41,404 nucleotides of DNA from CAYJBP01 sp964372025 (GCA_964372025.1 CAYJPF010000009.1:1-41404), one strand, 5' to 3'; positions 33,801 to 41,180 are shown, counted from the stretch's first letter. Program-made: numbers and translations. The notes: generated by a model from the sequence alone, not told the origin.

Positions 33801-35062
33801 CCGGCGCAGGCAAATACGATCGCAATAATATGGTAACCTTAAAGGCCGGTAGCCGCGAAGGCTATAGCTTTGATGGCTGGACAATTAGTAATCCGGCGGT
33901 AACTATTATCAGCCCTAATGATGCTACTACTTTCTTCCAGATGCCGGCCGATAATGTTACGGTTACGGCTAATTGGCGTCAAAACAGCAGCCCCAATCCC
34001 AATCCTAATCCGGGCCCAAGCCCGGGCCCCAATCCGGCTCCTGTGCCCGATCCTGATCCTAATGAGAAGGAAACTATTATTACTATAATCGAAATCAGGG
34101 AAATTATTAGGGAAACTATTCGCAATAGCGACAACAGGGAAACTATTATTATCGATAGCCCCACCCCCATTACCAGCATCCCTACCGAGCTTTTTAGCGA
34201 GGCTATGGAATTTGGCGAGATTATCATCAATACTCCGGCGGCGATGATTGGTATCGACAATAATTCGTTTGGATCTTTGGCTTCTTTGGGCGGACATATT
34301 ACGGTTTATGCCTCGGTAGTAAACAATGAGGATGGCACTGCCACGGCCGATTTATCGATTATGGTAAATGGCACGGCATTAAGGGAGGTACCGGGTGGTA
34401 TTTCGATTGCCTTCCCTTATACGGCCGGCAGCCCTACCACGGTAGCCAAGTTACTTTATGCTGATGGCACTTATGGTATTATCCCCAAATCGATAGCCGA
34501 TGATGAAATGATCTCTATTCATTTAAGCGGCCCATCCAGTTTACTTATCGAGGATAATACGCAAGTATTTGATGATATTGTTGCTAATTATTGGGCAGCT
34601 GAGGATATTGCTTTTGTAACATCGCATGGTTTATTCTTAGGTGTTGCGCCTACTATTTTTGATGCTACTGATACGATGTCGCGTTCGATGTTGTGGACGG
34701 TATTGGCGCGGATGGAAGGGGTAGACACCGAAGGTGGTACTACTTGGTACAGTAAGGGTCGTGATTGGGCAATAGCCAATGATATTTCTAATGGTAGTGA
34801 TCCGACTGCTGCTATTAGCCGCGAATCTTTGGTAACAATGTTGTGGCGCACAGCAGGTTCGCCGATGCCTGAATCTGATAGCAGTATTAGCTTTGATGAC
34901 AGTGATCAAATTTCCGGCTATGCAGCAGATGCTATGGATTGGGCGATTACAGTGGGGATTATCAATGGTAAAAGCGAAGATATAATAGATCCTTTAGGAG
35001 GAGCTAGCCGCGCTGAGGTATCGGCGATAATCCGCAGATTTATGATAATGTTTTATTATTAA
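27815..35062 (+). CDS. Giant SLH-anchored multidomain surface protein
   Basis: 2415 residues from ATG 27815 (GGAAGG upstream; signal peptide ending TIWA, residue 29). In order: a Pro/Gly/Glu/Asp repeat (about 85-150); a large region with Asp-rich FG-GAP/VCBS-like motifs (AGDFDGDGKD about 440, AGDLDGDFDDE about 535, GDFIGNDGIN about 618); an amphipathic Thr/Ser-rich stretch (about 1070-1115); a fibronectin-III-like domain (about 1173-1260); an Ig-like domain (1282-1390); three InlB-type beta repeats (1835-2054, each ending in FxMPAxxxxxxATW); a Pro linker; and three SLH repeats (about 2250-2415) that bind secondary cell-wall polymer. The earlier in-frame codons from 27644 are element sequence. 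Likely roles are adhesion or glycan binding; no catalytic domain recognised. Confidence 0.85.
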   Translation: MKNSLVKKSLAWILIFLLVGTSFPATIWAEEAVFEDSEIITAIAELDADIKQQYFTTDDQQNPNLPTEIAATLTITSWEQVAVDPNPPAGEGEGDNPPAGEGDGDNPPAGEGDGDNPPAGEGDGDNPPAGEGDGVNPPAGEGEGDNPQPTLVWQSTTSSEEVELALEWDIEQELSQDDSIIFIYTANAQNSGYSLAADLVMPQIEVEVYQGSPPLELPAAITFSAADFALFNVDDNSNNNDFGIDQSTPSDFKPNDGVHVFGTGDASTGSDDQWYNINPTHELVLIEPHHNKQDAHYSLFDYNRGDPSMPSASYTDPTVQGGFGGNGANFFNQASTQNAYRQESLRLRTSSGAQNSYRTNYNNSLLYGASIAYDPNGTGQDDHIAYYGFDPNNDYRTTLIRSDADINPLSSGTRTILHGGNEGYSYIKNAQYHEVEGYTSIVAGDFDGDGKDTIMLYDPIWTVYGLREMAGDETAGYNMPSFTALGNNPYYSLGHAAGTSGIAGAVQYVYGNNIGNAGNDVTISHPNAYLNVPYVHMAAGDLDGDFDDEIVLTMSFGNAIGNYEQNNPKDFSTIFVMNKVNGQWVVVFHEVMDEITAINPNNSYDSAINLEMRSASSQIGDFIGNDGINEIVTIGLADNNRHTGNHYTDNLAYTDRMLAAITQYNPAANSYYSDKSGAAINGHFLMFNANTGHAYNREPSDIPQIPIAYANIAPLSSALVRFDGYGTQEYLVAYGVVFRYEDGSFIAADFTENATQIGEIFDGAANYVYRATVGNFSGDLGKESVLFGVRSHYTDSWRVHVAGYHKAIADDADIINGGDLLSAVWTTDSNIYNQPLLIAVDYDNDAELLRFMRKEYTFIDPEIMAVLEIAPYFKGLAYPSGDAAATIWGQGNTQGTGEMQSFGAHAGAYVSYTFGVKNNTGSSIEVAYDFAFTHEEYTENTVERSMSFSVGDGLDHEVALISTPVTLYYYEALRPNGQKDEVVVHVPDDPRYGVITLSNYNEAATKHGYPIIPTSGDEAWLSSTPGDPESYRGGAELETNGYFDGKNYQTVTSEYVNVPQGTSFIEQTLTAAKTTTVSKTFNHSITITGEASKKGFTVGVSGGADFGHGTVELDTSSTSRTGGVAAVPNGLGDDYGYAWKFITWDETFTNSKGEEYTVPVLGYLVREDSVRSLPSPPEGLTAETLSSSEVNLSWQYDADKLADGIKFNVYRFYNNGYIKLTPDPIADLEYNHTSLAAKTTYTYMVEAVETENIQGTPITKVSLPSEHVSATTFTDAAGAGVSISSHPDDQDILVGANATFAVTAATSPVGGSLSYQWEAYIPGGSPVEAGVITGVWADIDGATQASYTFTNGQLGHSGYQFRCKIINPAATDPLPVRTNIATLTVSELKNIVPKLTVEVTNSDGDNINLLDANGAYLNPAPTDTLVEGEYFDVTLTLTDAGGDPLVGKTLQLRHDFQNDPITDNNPTFSPTHYRGSISDANGQVTFRLPTTDYIPAPEHHRMVAIFPGEAAQGGNPGLDAVYASPVQIRVQSGYKLSGLSDSYFYLDKIEGVTVNDALNAPLDAASYKLQAFAQVGNGWSATAETAGASTALADLSLIPGNYQIRAYRLTDNALLAQQDIAVVRKPIKVIAPDYTTEITDITAFNTDTLYPVVKNTNSEEFILNNSAYGTAANGYNVIFDLIVAQHVDGYYLVPDFASYTLDVADEPGRNALIDFQSKYQPEFVPSAQLNVAGFKLHTVTFSNTGSGSLVANSDIGGFFPSATRVFSGANISFNAQGEGGNAPTVNSWAVNGTAITVDNMVDYGMTSPTATTLTIDELAADTNVVANLETNTYPVTINGSRAANTGAASYESGSLVTIYAGSPESGYRFSGWVGNIAPTNATATTTTFVMPAYAINLTATWQNTTRYDVTVNGSQGVVSTGEGTYLAGEQVDIDAGSLAGYTFNGWQAVGITLANSSQAKTSFIMPANDVDLRATWVSTSQGAYTVTVLDSYDPFSGAGKYDRNNMVTLKAGSREGYSFDGWTISNPAVTIISPNDATTFFQMPADNVTVTANWRQNSSPNPNPNPGPSPGPNPAPVPDPDPNEKETIITIIEIREIIRETIRNSDNRETIIIDSPTPITSIPTELFSEAMEFGEIIINTPAAMIGIDNNSFGSLASLGGHITVYASVVNNEDGTATADLSIMVNGTALREVPGGISIAFPYTAGSPTTVAKLLYADGTYGIIPKSIADDEMISIHLSGPSSLLIEDNTQVFDDIVANYWAAEDIAFVTSHGLFLGVAPTIFDATDTMSRSMLWTVLARMEGVDTEGGTTWYSKGRDWAIANDISNGSDPTAAISRESLVTMLWRTAGSPMPESDSSISFDDSDQISGYAADAMDWAITVGIINGKSEDIIDPLGGASRAEVSAIIRRFMIMFYY
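28070..28254 (+). repeat. 30-bp tandem repeat encoding NPPAGEGDGD
   Basis: Six units start at 28070, 28100, 28130, 28160, 28190 and 28220 with few differences, followed by a partial seventh. The near identity suggests recent expansion and likely length variation between strains. The encoded stretch is a flexible acidic spacer near the N-terminus of the SLH protein. Confidence 0.9.
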
Positions 35063-35075
35063 AGGATGCAATCAT

Positions 35076-35256
35076 AAAGTTTTACTCAATTTTTTACAAA
35101 AAATTGCGGGGGTATTGGGGGCAGAGCCCCCAAGGTCTTAAAAAGGTTTTAAGCCTACCCAAAAAACTAAGCAAGCAAATCAATATCCCAACAAAAAAGC
35201 CGGCAGAAAGCAAAATTGGCTTAAAACCGGCGCCTTTTGGCGAAGCCAAAACAGCC
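35076..35256. repeat. Dispersed intergenic repeat, copy 2
   Basis: It matches the blocks of 7312-7701 in order, with a single GGCGCC-TTTTGGCG unit instead of six. It starts 13 bp after the SLH protein stop, as copy 1 starts 15 bp after the flavodoxin stop. Non-coding; it may serve as a transcript end. Confidence 0.8.
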
Positions 35257-35286
35257 CGAAAACTGATAACCTCCATGGATATAATG

Positions 35287-35316
35287 AGGGGGCTGTCGCA
35301 ATGCGACAGCCCCCTT
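35287..35316. terminator. GC-rich terminator-like hairpin
   Basis: GGGGGCTGTCGC (35288-35299), loop AAT, GCGACAGCCCCC (35303-35314), followed by only a weak T-run. It shares the core GCTGTCGC/GCGACAGC with the hairpin at 22498-22545. Confidence 0.7.
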
Positions 35317-35320
35317 CGTA

Positions 35321-35352
35321 GTGCTTTTTAAACTTGGTGCTTTTTAAACTTG
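35321..35352. repeat. 16-bp direct repeat, two copies
   Basis: GTGCTTTTTAAACTTG occurs twice head to tail (35321-35336, 35337-35352), between the terminator-like hairpin and the SLH remnant. Confidence 0.9.
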
Positions 35353-35363
35353 CCGTTTGTTTA

Positions 35364-35432
35364 CTATTCTATTTCCATAAATCTGTGCATGATAGCGGCA
35401 ATTTCCGCTCTGGTGGCTGTGTCTTTAGATGC
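35364..35432 (-). pseudogene. SLH-domain C-terminal remnant
   Basis: Read on the minus strand, 22 codons give ASKDTATRAEIAAIMHRFMEIE and a stop. TRAEIAAIxxRFM is the end of an SLH repeat, as in the last SLH repeat of the giant protein (SRAEVSAIIRRFM). Its 5' end runs into the stop codon of kbl (35425-35427), so a gene for another SLH protein, in the opposite orientation, was deleted up to kbl. Too short to be functional. Confidence 0.75.
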
Positions 35433-36606
35433 CTAATTCGCTTTTAACTTCTGCAAAACAATGCAAAGCATGATCTAAATCTTCTTTGCTATGTGCAGCA
35501 GAAATCTGGGTGCGAATCCTTGCCTTATCCTGCGGTACCACCGGATAAGAAAAACCAACCACATATACGCCCTTTTCCAACATCGCTGCCGCAAATTGGG
35601 CAGCCAACTTAGCATCATATAACATCACCGCAATAATCGGATGCTCGCCATCTAAAACATCAAAGCCCAATTGTGCCAACTTGCTGCGAAAATAAGCCGT
35701 GTTCTCATGCACTTTATCCCTTAACTCGGTGCTGGCTTTTAGCATCCTAAATACCTGCAAAGATGCAGCAGCTATAGCCGGCGCTAAAGTATTAGAAAAA
35801 AGATAAGGACGGCTACGCTGACGCAATAACTCGATAATCTCCTTACGCCCCGAAGTATAACCACCGGAAGCACCACCCAATGCCTTGCCCAATGTGCCGG
35901 TAATAATATCAATACGATCCATTACCTGGCAATGCTCATGGGTGCCACGACCACCCTTACCCATAAAACCCACAGCATGGCTATCATCAACCATCACCAA
36001 TGCATCATATTGATCAGCCAAATCGCAAATCTCTTTTAAATTAGCTATATATCCATCCATCGAAAATACACCATCGGTAGCAATTAATTTTACCGGCGCA
36101 TCCTTGGCCTCCTCAAGCTTTGCCCGTAAATCAGCCATATCATTATTATTATAACGATACTTGCGGGCCTTGCAAAGCCGCACACCATCAATAATGCTGG
36201 CATGATTTAATTGATCGGAAATTATAGCATCCTCCGGCCCCAAAATTGTCTCGAATAAGCCGCCATTAGCATCAAAGCAGGAAGAATATAAAATAGTATC
36301 CTCCATGCCTAAAAAATCGCTAATCGCTGCCTCTAAATCTTTATGCACTTGCTGCGTACCACAAATAAAACGCACCGACGAAAGACCAAAACCCCAGCTA
36401 TCATAAGATGCCTTGGCCGCCTCGATTAAGCGGCTATCATTGGCTAGCCCCAGATAATTATTAGCACACATATTGATTACTTGCTTAGCCTGGGTAGTAT
36501 CGATAACGCTTTTTTGGGCACTGGTGATAATGCGCTCGCTTTTGTATAAGCCGGCCTCTTTAATGCCATCAATAGTAGTTTGATATTTAGATAAAGCAGT
36601 TTTCAT
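35425..36606 (-). CDS. kbl: Glycine C-acetyltransferase (2-amino-3-ketobutyrate CoA ligase)
   Basis: 393 residues, normal length. A PLP-dependent alpha-oxoamine synthase: MCANNYLGLANDSRL near the N-terminus, DDSHAVGFMGKGGRGTHEH (Asp and His around the cofactor), and TGTLGKALGGASGGY containing the Schiff-base lysine. It cleaves 2-amino-3-ketobutyrate with CoA into glycine and acetyl-CoA. It follows tdh by 15 bp in the same direction, completing the two-step threonine catabolic route. The last codons are intact despite the rearranged DNA just downstream. Confidence 0.96.
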   Translation of the reverse strand: MKTALSKYQTTIDGIKEAGLYKSERIITSAQKSVIDTTQAKQVINMCANNYLGLANDSRLIEAAKASYDSWGFGLSSVRFICGTQQVHKDLEAAISDFLGMEDTILYSSCFDANGGLFETILGPEDAIISDQLNHASIIDGVRLCKARKYRYNNNDMADLRAKLEEAKDAPVKLIATDGVFSMDGYIANLKEICDLADQYDALVMVDDSHAVGFMGKGGRGTHEHCQVMDRIDIITGTLGKALGGASGGYTSGRKEIIELLRQRSRPYLFSNTLAPAIAAASLQVFRMLKASTELRDKVHENTAYFRSKLAQLGFDVLDGEHPIIAVMLYDAKLAAQFAAAMLEKGVYVVGFSYPVVPQDKARIRTQISAAHSKEDLDHALHCFAEVKSELGI

Positions 36607-36621
36607 ATTAGCTCTCCTTGT

Positions 36622-37665
36622 TTATAGATTTTGCCAATCCAGTACAACTTTGCCGGAATTACCGCTATTCATAGCCGCAAAACCTTGCTCAAAATCGGTA
36701 GCTTTAAAACGATGAGTAATAACAGGGTCAATATTAAGGCCGCTTTCTAACATGGCGCTCATTTTATACCAGGTTTCGAACATCTCTCGGCCATAAATAC
36801 CTTTTAAGGTTAGGCCATTGAGGATGATTTTATTCCAGTTAACCTTGGTTTCGGCACTGATAAAGCCCAATAAGGATATCTTGCCATAATTGGCCATATT
36901 ATCGATCATTTGATTAAAAGCAGGGCTGGCACCGGACATTTCCAGGCCGATATCAAAACCCTCTTTCATGCCCAAATCATCCATAACATCGCTAAGCCTA
37001 TCCTTAGCTACATTAACAGCACGGCTAGCACCCATTTGCTTGGCTAAATCAAGCCGATAATCATTAACATCGGTAATAACAATATGCCTAGCCCCTACAT
37101 GACGGCAAATAGCAGCAGCCATAATCCCAATCGGGCCGGCACCGGTAATTAAAACATCTTCGCCAACTAAGTCGAAGCTTAAGGCCGTATGCACCGCATT
37201 GCCCAAAGGATCAAAGCAGGAAATCACATCATCGGAAATCTCGGGGCTGCAACGCCATACATTGGTGTAAGGAATAGCTAAATACTGAGCAAAAGCACCA
37301 TCCCGATTTACACCAACACCCAAAGTATTAGGGCAATAATGACGACGCCCGGCTAAGCAATTACGGCAATGGCCGCAAACAATATGCCCCTCGCCGGATA
37401 CCCTCTCGCCAATCTTAAAGCCCTGCACATTGCTGCCTAGGGCTACAATTTCGCCAACAAATTCATGGCCGATGGTAAGCGAGGGCTTAATAACTTTTTG
37501 CGCCCATTCATCCCAATTATAAATATGAACATCGGTACCACAAATAGAAGTTTTAGTAATCTTAACCAAAACCTCATTGCCCGCAATGGTTGGCACGGGC
37601 ACTTCCTTGATCACCAAACCCGGCTGGGCTTGGTCTTTAACAAAAGCAATCATTGTTTTTTCCAC
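36622..37665 (-). CDS. tdh: L-threonine 3-dehydrogenase
   Basis: 347 residues from GTG 37665, preceded by AAAGGAG at 8 bases; the frame to 37740 would add 25 residues that the family lacks. Zinc-dependent medium-chain dehydrogenase: catalytic zinc ligands in SICGTDVHIYNWDEW and GHEFVGEI, structural zinc in CGHCRNCLAGRRHYC, and the NAD-binding GAGPIGIMAAAI. It oxidises threonine to 2-amino-3-ketobutyrate, the substrate of Kbl. Transcription starts from the promoter at 37774-37802. Confidence 0.96.
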   Translation of the reverse strand: MEKTMIAFVKDQAQPGLVIKEVPVPTIAGNEVLVKITKTSICGTDVHIYNWDEWAQKVIKPSLTIGHEFVGEIVALGSNVQGFKIGERVSGEGHIVCGHCRNCLAGRRHYCPNTLGVGVNRDGAFAQYLAIPYTNVWRCSPEISDDVISCFDPLGNAVHTALSFDLVGEDVLITGAGPIGIMAAAICRHVGARHIVITDVNDYRLDLAKQMGASRAVNVAKDRLSDVMDDLGMKEGFDIGLEMSGASPAFNQMIDNMANYGKISLLGFISAETKVNWNKIILNGLTLKGIYGREMFETWYKMSAMLESGLNIDPVITHRFKATDFEQGFAAMNSGNSGKVVLDWQNL

Positions 37666-37773
37666 TTTTGTTGCTCCTTTCATAGTTAAATTTTTACCTT
37701 GACAATACTTGGGTAACACAAAAAGGCACATCGAATGCACCTTGCAAAAATATGGAACTTATACTATGTATTT

Positions 37774-37802
37774 ATTATACTATTAGTTAATCTAAAAGGC
37801 AA
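37774..37802 (-). promoter_or_regulatory. Promoter of tdh-kbl
   Basis: TTGCCT (37802-37797), 17 bases, TATAAT (37779-37774) on the minus strand, giving a leader of about 100 bases before the GTG start. Confidence 0.6.
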
Positions 37803-37860
37803 TATGATTAAATGCTTATTTTTGAATATTTTAGTACAGCTTATTGATAATTAAACCATA

Positions 37861-37889
37861 TTGACAATTGTAATAAAACATTATATAAT
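37861..37889 (+). promoter_or_regulatory. Consensus sigma-A promoter before the structured leader
   Basis: TTGACA (37861-37866), 17 bases, TATAAT (37884-37889): a perfect match. Transcription would begin near 37896, about 180 bases before the lipoprotein start codon. Confidence 0.88.
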
Positions 37890-37902
37890 AGTATAAATAA
37901 GT

Positions 37903-38037
37903 TTATTCGAGCTATCTTTCCTAAGGTGCTGCTAAGGAATTATAGCCGGGGTTAGGCGGGAAACTGCCTTGCCTCCCTTGCGGAAAGAATAAGCCAAAGT
38001 TTGCTTTTATAGGCTGCCTTTGGGCTGGCCTTTTTTT
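37903..38037 (+). promoter_or_regulatory. Riboswitch-like leader with transcription terminator, class not recognised
   Basis: TTATTC (37903-37908) pairs with GAATAA (37987-37992) to close an 85-base domain. Inside are two arms: GCTAT...ATAGC (37911-37915/37942-37946) continuing into TTCCT/AGGAA, and GGGG..AGGC/GCCT..CCC (about 37950-37977). After it comes a terminator GGC-T-GCC, loop TTTG, GGC-TG-GCC, then seven T (38012-38037). AGCC at 37992-37995 could pair with GGCT at 38012-38015 and break the terminator, which is how many riboswitches work. I tested by eye the motifs of TPP, cobalamin, SAM, purine, glycine, c-di-GMP, FMN, THF, fluoride and T-box leaders and saw no fit. Molybdenum-cofactor RNA is not excluded. 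Confidence 0.6.
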
Positions 38038-38076
38038 GTGTTTTAGCTCCAAAAGCAATTATTTTAGGAGGTTATG

Positions 38077-41000
38077 ATGAATAAAAAAATATTCCTAATT
38101 GGGCAAATTTTAATTTTGGCTTTAATCTTGGCCGCTTGTGGCGGAGCAGCCGAGCAGCCTACAAGCCAAGTAAGTTTTGAGAATATTGATTTTGCAAATA
38201 GCCCTTATAAACATATCAATAATGGCGGCATTACCGATAATGAGCAAATCCCCTATAATTTAGATGCCATCACCGGCGCTACCATGACGGTAGAAGGCCC
38301 CGGGATGATGACCAGCATTCCTCTTTCCGTGCGGGAAATCGAGAATAATGATGAAGGCTTTGTGCGGGCTATCTATAGTGATAGCAAAGGCGAATTTATT
38401 TACGAAGGCCTGGATTTATACTACCTGCTAACCGGCATGGTAGAGGGCGATAATGGCATTATCTTAACCGATAGCGCCCATAATGTAGAGCTTAAAGATC
38501 GCAATCGCAATACCATATCCACCTTCGAGATTGCCGAGGTTAAGGCCGCCCATGAGGCCGGCAGGCCGATAATTTTGGCCGGCGGTATCGGTACTTTAGA
38601 CGAAGAATTTATCGCCCCTTTTGTTTATGATGCCGATGGCGATGATGAGCATTCCCTAGGTTATATCGAGGAATTGGATAATGAAGATGGCTGCACCAAG
38701 CTGGTTTATGATTTAGAAGCCTATGGCGAAGGCCAAAATTATCAAACATTTACCAATGTAGCCTATATTTATATCACCGAAGAAACTAGCCCCGGCTTTA
38801 AGCATAGCGCCTTGGCCGAAGATGGTTTTGGCAGCTCTAAATATACCGATTATATTATCGCCGTGGGCGGTTCGGCCTTAGGCCATCAGCTGGAATTTAC
38901 GGTAGAGGATTTAGAAAGCCTGGTTAGTTATGACGATGATGGCCAAATTTTAGAAGGCGGCATGGGTTATCGCGATTTTTATAGCCTGGCTAATTCTACT
39001 TATTGGTATGTAAACCAATTTGAGGGCCTGGATTTATATAAATTCCTAATTTACTTAGGCATGGAAGATGCCGAAACCATGGGCTTAGCAGCTGCCCGCA
39101 CCACCTTGGTGCAGTTTTTAGCGGCCGATGGCAGGCGTTCTTCCGAGAGCTTTTCGGTAGATACCTTATCCTATCCCGATGCTTTTGGTTTTTATAATAA
39201 AAATTCGGCCGATTTAAGCGATGGCAGCTATGTATCCACCAATGCCGATTTGGAAAATACCGGCTATCCGGTGCTTTTGGCTTATGGGGTTAATCAATAT
39301 CCCTATACTGTAAATAAAACCGATCCCGAGTATTTATCGGGCTTATCCAATAGCGGCGGCCCAATTAGGGTGGTTTTTGGCAAAACTCAGTATCATCATG
39401 CTAATGGTTCTAATCAGGTACAGTATTTAAGCGAAATTGTGGTGGGTGAAAATATCCATTATAATACCCATCTATATACCGCTAATGCCGACCATGCCGC
39501 CCTAGCTGCCAATAGCTTGCAGATTACCGTAAATAGCGAGGATGGCGCTATTTTAAGCGAGCAGCAATTAACGGTGGGGCAGCTGGAAGATTTAATCTAC
39601 GCCCCCGATACCGAAAAAAATATTATCGATGCCGCTAAGGTTAAAGATACTTATCAGGTAGGCATAGACGGCAGTTATGATAATGATATTTATGAGGGCA
39701 TAAATCTATATTATTTGCTGATGAATTATTTGGGTTTACCCGGCACCAATGGCAATATCACCTTTAGCAATGGCAGCGAGCAATTAACTGTAAGCTTGGA
39801 TCAACTATTTGCCGAAGGTTATAATTCCGATTTAGGACGTGCTAATCAAAGTGCTATCTTGGCCTTTGCCAAAAACGGCTCGCCTTTGGTGGCAGATAGT
39901 TCTGCCCCCGGTTATGTGGCCGAAATAGCCCTTAACCCTTATTTAGATAGCGAGCCTGCCCTATATCAGGTGGCAAATAGTGGCGGCCCCTTGCAGCTTA
40001 TAATCCCATCTACCAGCCCCGATGCGGCAGATGCTATATCTTTGGCTAATATTGAGGCTATCACCATCGATTTAATCCCCGATGCTTATGCCCATTTAAG
40101 CGCCCCATATAGTGATTTAGCTGCCAGCGAAATCCATTTCTTTGGCGAGGGTTTGGAGGCCGAAAAAACCTATAGTTTGGCCGAATTGCAGGCTAAGCAG
40201 GTGCTGGCTAAAACTTTAGATTTTCCGCTTATGGCAGAAGATGGCAATAGTTTTGAGTATCGTTATCGTGGCCTGGGCATTTATGATTTATTTATGGAAA
40301 TTGGCATTAAAAATAATGCCGGCGATGTAATTATCACCACGGCTGATGGCAATAGTGCCACCTATAGTCTTTCGGCTTTAAAGAAAAGCGATTATAGCAA
40401 TTATTTAGCGCCGCATAAGGCTAATCTTTATCCGATGCTGGCCTATGGTATAGGCGATATCAATGCCGATAGCATGCAGGGATTACCCTTGGTGGATAGC
40501 GATACGCATCCCGGATATGATGCGGCTATGGCTAATGATAAAGGGCCGATAATGCTGGTAATGCCATTTGCAGAGGATGCGGATTATGTTAGCTTGGCTA
40601 ATGTGGTATCGATAGAGGTAACGGCTAATGAGGTAGATACCTGGAGCCATCGGATGAGCGATGTTTATGAGGAATTTTTGGATTATCAATTAACATTGAG
40701 CATAGTAAGTTCCGAGCAGGAATGGGAATTTATATTTACGGTTGACGAATTGGAGCAAATGGAAGAATTGATTGTGCGTGATGATTATTCGGTATTAGAT
40801 TTAGGCGAATGTGAAGGCGTAGATATATGGAAGCTAATTCAAAAATACGGTGCTGATATAGAGGGCATAGACGATCCGATTTCGATTACCGCCTATGCCG
40901 AGGATGGCTACAAGAACGACTTATTAAGTGTATTCTACAAAGAGGGCTTTGTGGAAGGTGTGGCTGATGATAATGGGGCAAAGAAAAAGCTAATAATAGC

Positions 41001-41157
41001 GTATGCGATGCGCGGTTACCCCTTGGTAGATGCCGAAAGTCATGAAGGCTATACCGGCCTAGCAGGCAATAGCAGTGGCCCATTAAGAGTAGTAGCCGAA
41101 ACCAATCAGGGAGCATCGGTTAAGCAGGTAAATAAGATTGTGGTAACGATACCGTAG
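38077..41157 (+). CDS. Large lipoprotein with repeated sulfite-oxidase-fold-like modules
   Basis: 1026 residues from ATG 38077 (AGGAGG 5 bases before; ATG 38074 is too close). Lipobox ILAAC, Cys21. Residues about 60-75 (DAITGATMTVEGPG) look like an FMN-binding-domain motif (the S/TGAT type). Then five modules recur, each with YxG[LI][DN][LI]YxL[LF] (YEGLDLYYLL, FEGLDLYKFL, YEGINLYYLL, YRGLGIYDLF, CEGVDIWKLI); the later modules also have an AYxxxGYPLV-type block and NSGGPLRVV-type block. That is the pattern of the molybdopterin oxidoreductase (SUOX) fold (LAY..NGxPL...GxPLRLV). The Mo-ligating cysteine is not seen, so binding of cofactor is doubtful. Located outside the membrane; role unknown. 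Confidence 0.7.
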   Translation: MNKKIFLIGQILILALILAACGGAAEQPTSQVSFENIDFANSPYKHINNGGITDNEQIPYNLDAITGATMTVEGPGMMTSIPLSVREIENNDEGFVRAIYSDSKGEFIYEGLDLYYLLTGMVEGDNGIILTDSAHNVELKDRNRNTISTFEIAEVKAAHEAGRPIILAGGIGTLDEEFIAPFVYDADGDDEHSLGYIEELDNEDGCTKLVYDLEAYGEGQNYQTFTNVAYIYITEETSPGFKHSALAEDGFGSSKYTDYIIAVGGSALGHQLEFTVEDLESLVSYDDDGQILEGGMGYRDFYSLANSTYWYVNQFEGLDLYKFLIYLGMEDAETMGLAAARTTLVQFLAADGRRSSESFSVDTLSYPDAFGFYNKNSADLSDGSYVSTNADLENTGYPVLLAYGVNQYPYTVNKTDPEYLSGLSNSGGPIRVVFGKTQYHHANGSNQVQYLSEIVVGENIHYNTHLYTANADHAALAANSLQITVNSEDGAILSEQQLTVGQLEDLIYAPDTEKNIIDAAKVKDTYQVGIDGSYDNDIYEGINLYYLLMNYLGLPGTNGNITFSNGSEQLTVSLDQLFAEGYNSDLGRANQSAILAFAKNGSPLVADSSAPGYVAEIALNPYLDSEPALYQVANSGGPLQLIIPSTSPDAADAISLANIEAITIDLIPDAYAHLSAPYSDLAASEIHFFGEGLEAEKTYSLAELQAKQVLAKTLDFPLMAEDGNSFEYRYRGLGIYDLFMEIGIKNNAGDVIITTADGNSATYSLSALKKSDYSNYLAPHKANLYPMLAYGIGDINADSMQGLPLVDSDTHPGYDAAMANDKGPIMLVMPFAEDADYVSLANVVSIEVTANEVDTWSHRMSDVYEEFLDYQLTLSIVSSEQEWEFIFTVDELEQMEELIVRDDYSVLDLGECEGVDIWKLIQKYGADIEGIDDPISITAYAEDGYKNDLLSVFYKEGFVEGVADDNGAKKKLIIAYAMRGYPLVDAESHEGYTGLAGNSSGPLRVVAETNQGASVKQVNKIVVTIP

Positions 41158-41180
41158 TTTGATGGGAGATAAAGCAAAGC

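Noticed and set aside
37666..37740. N-terminal extension of threonine dehydrogenase
   Set aside because: The family begins at the GTG-started EKTMIAFVKD segment, which has a good ribosome site.
37903..37992. T-box or cobalamin riboswitch
   Set aside because: The T-box GGTGGNACCGCG motif and the cobalamin GGTG/CAGGAGACCTG boxes are not present; only weak resemblances were seen.
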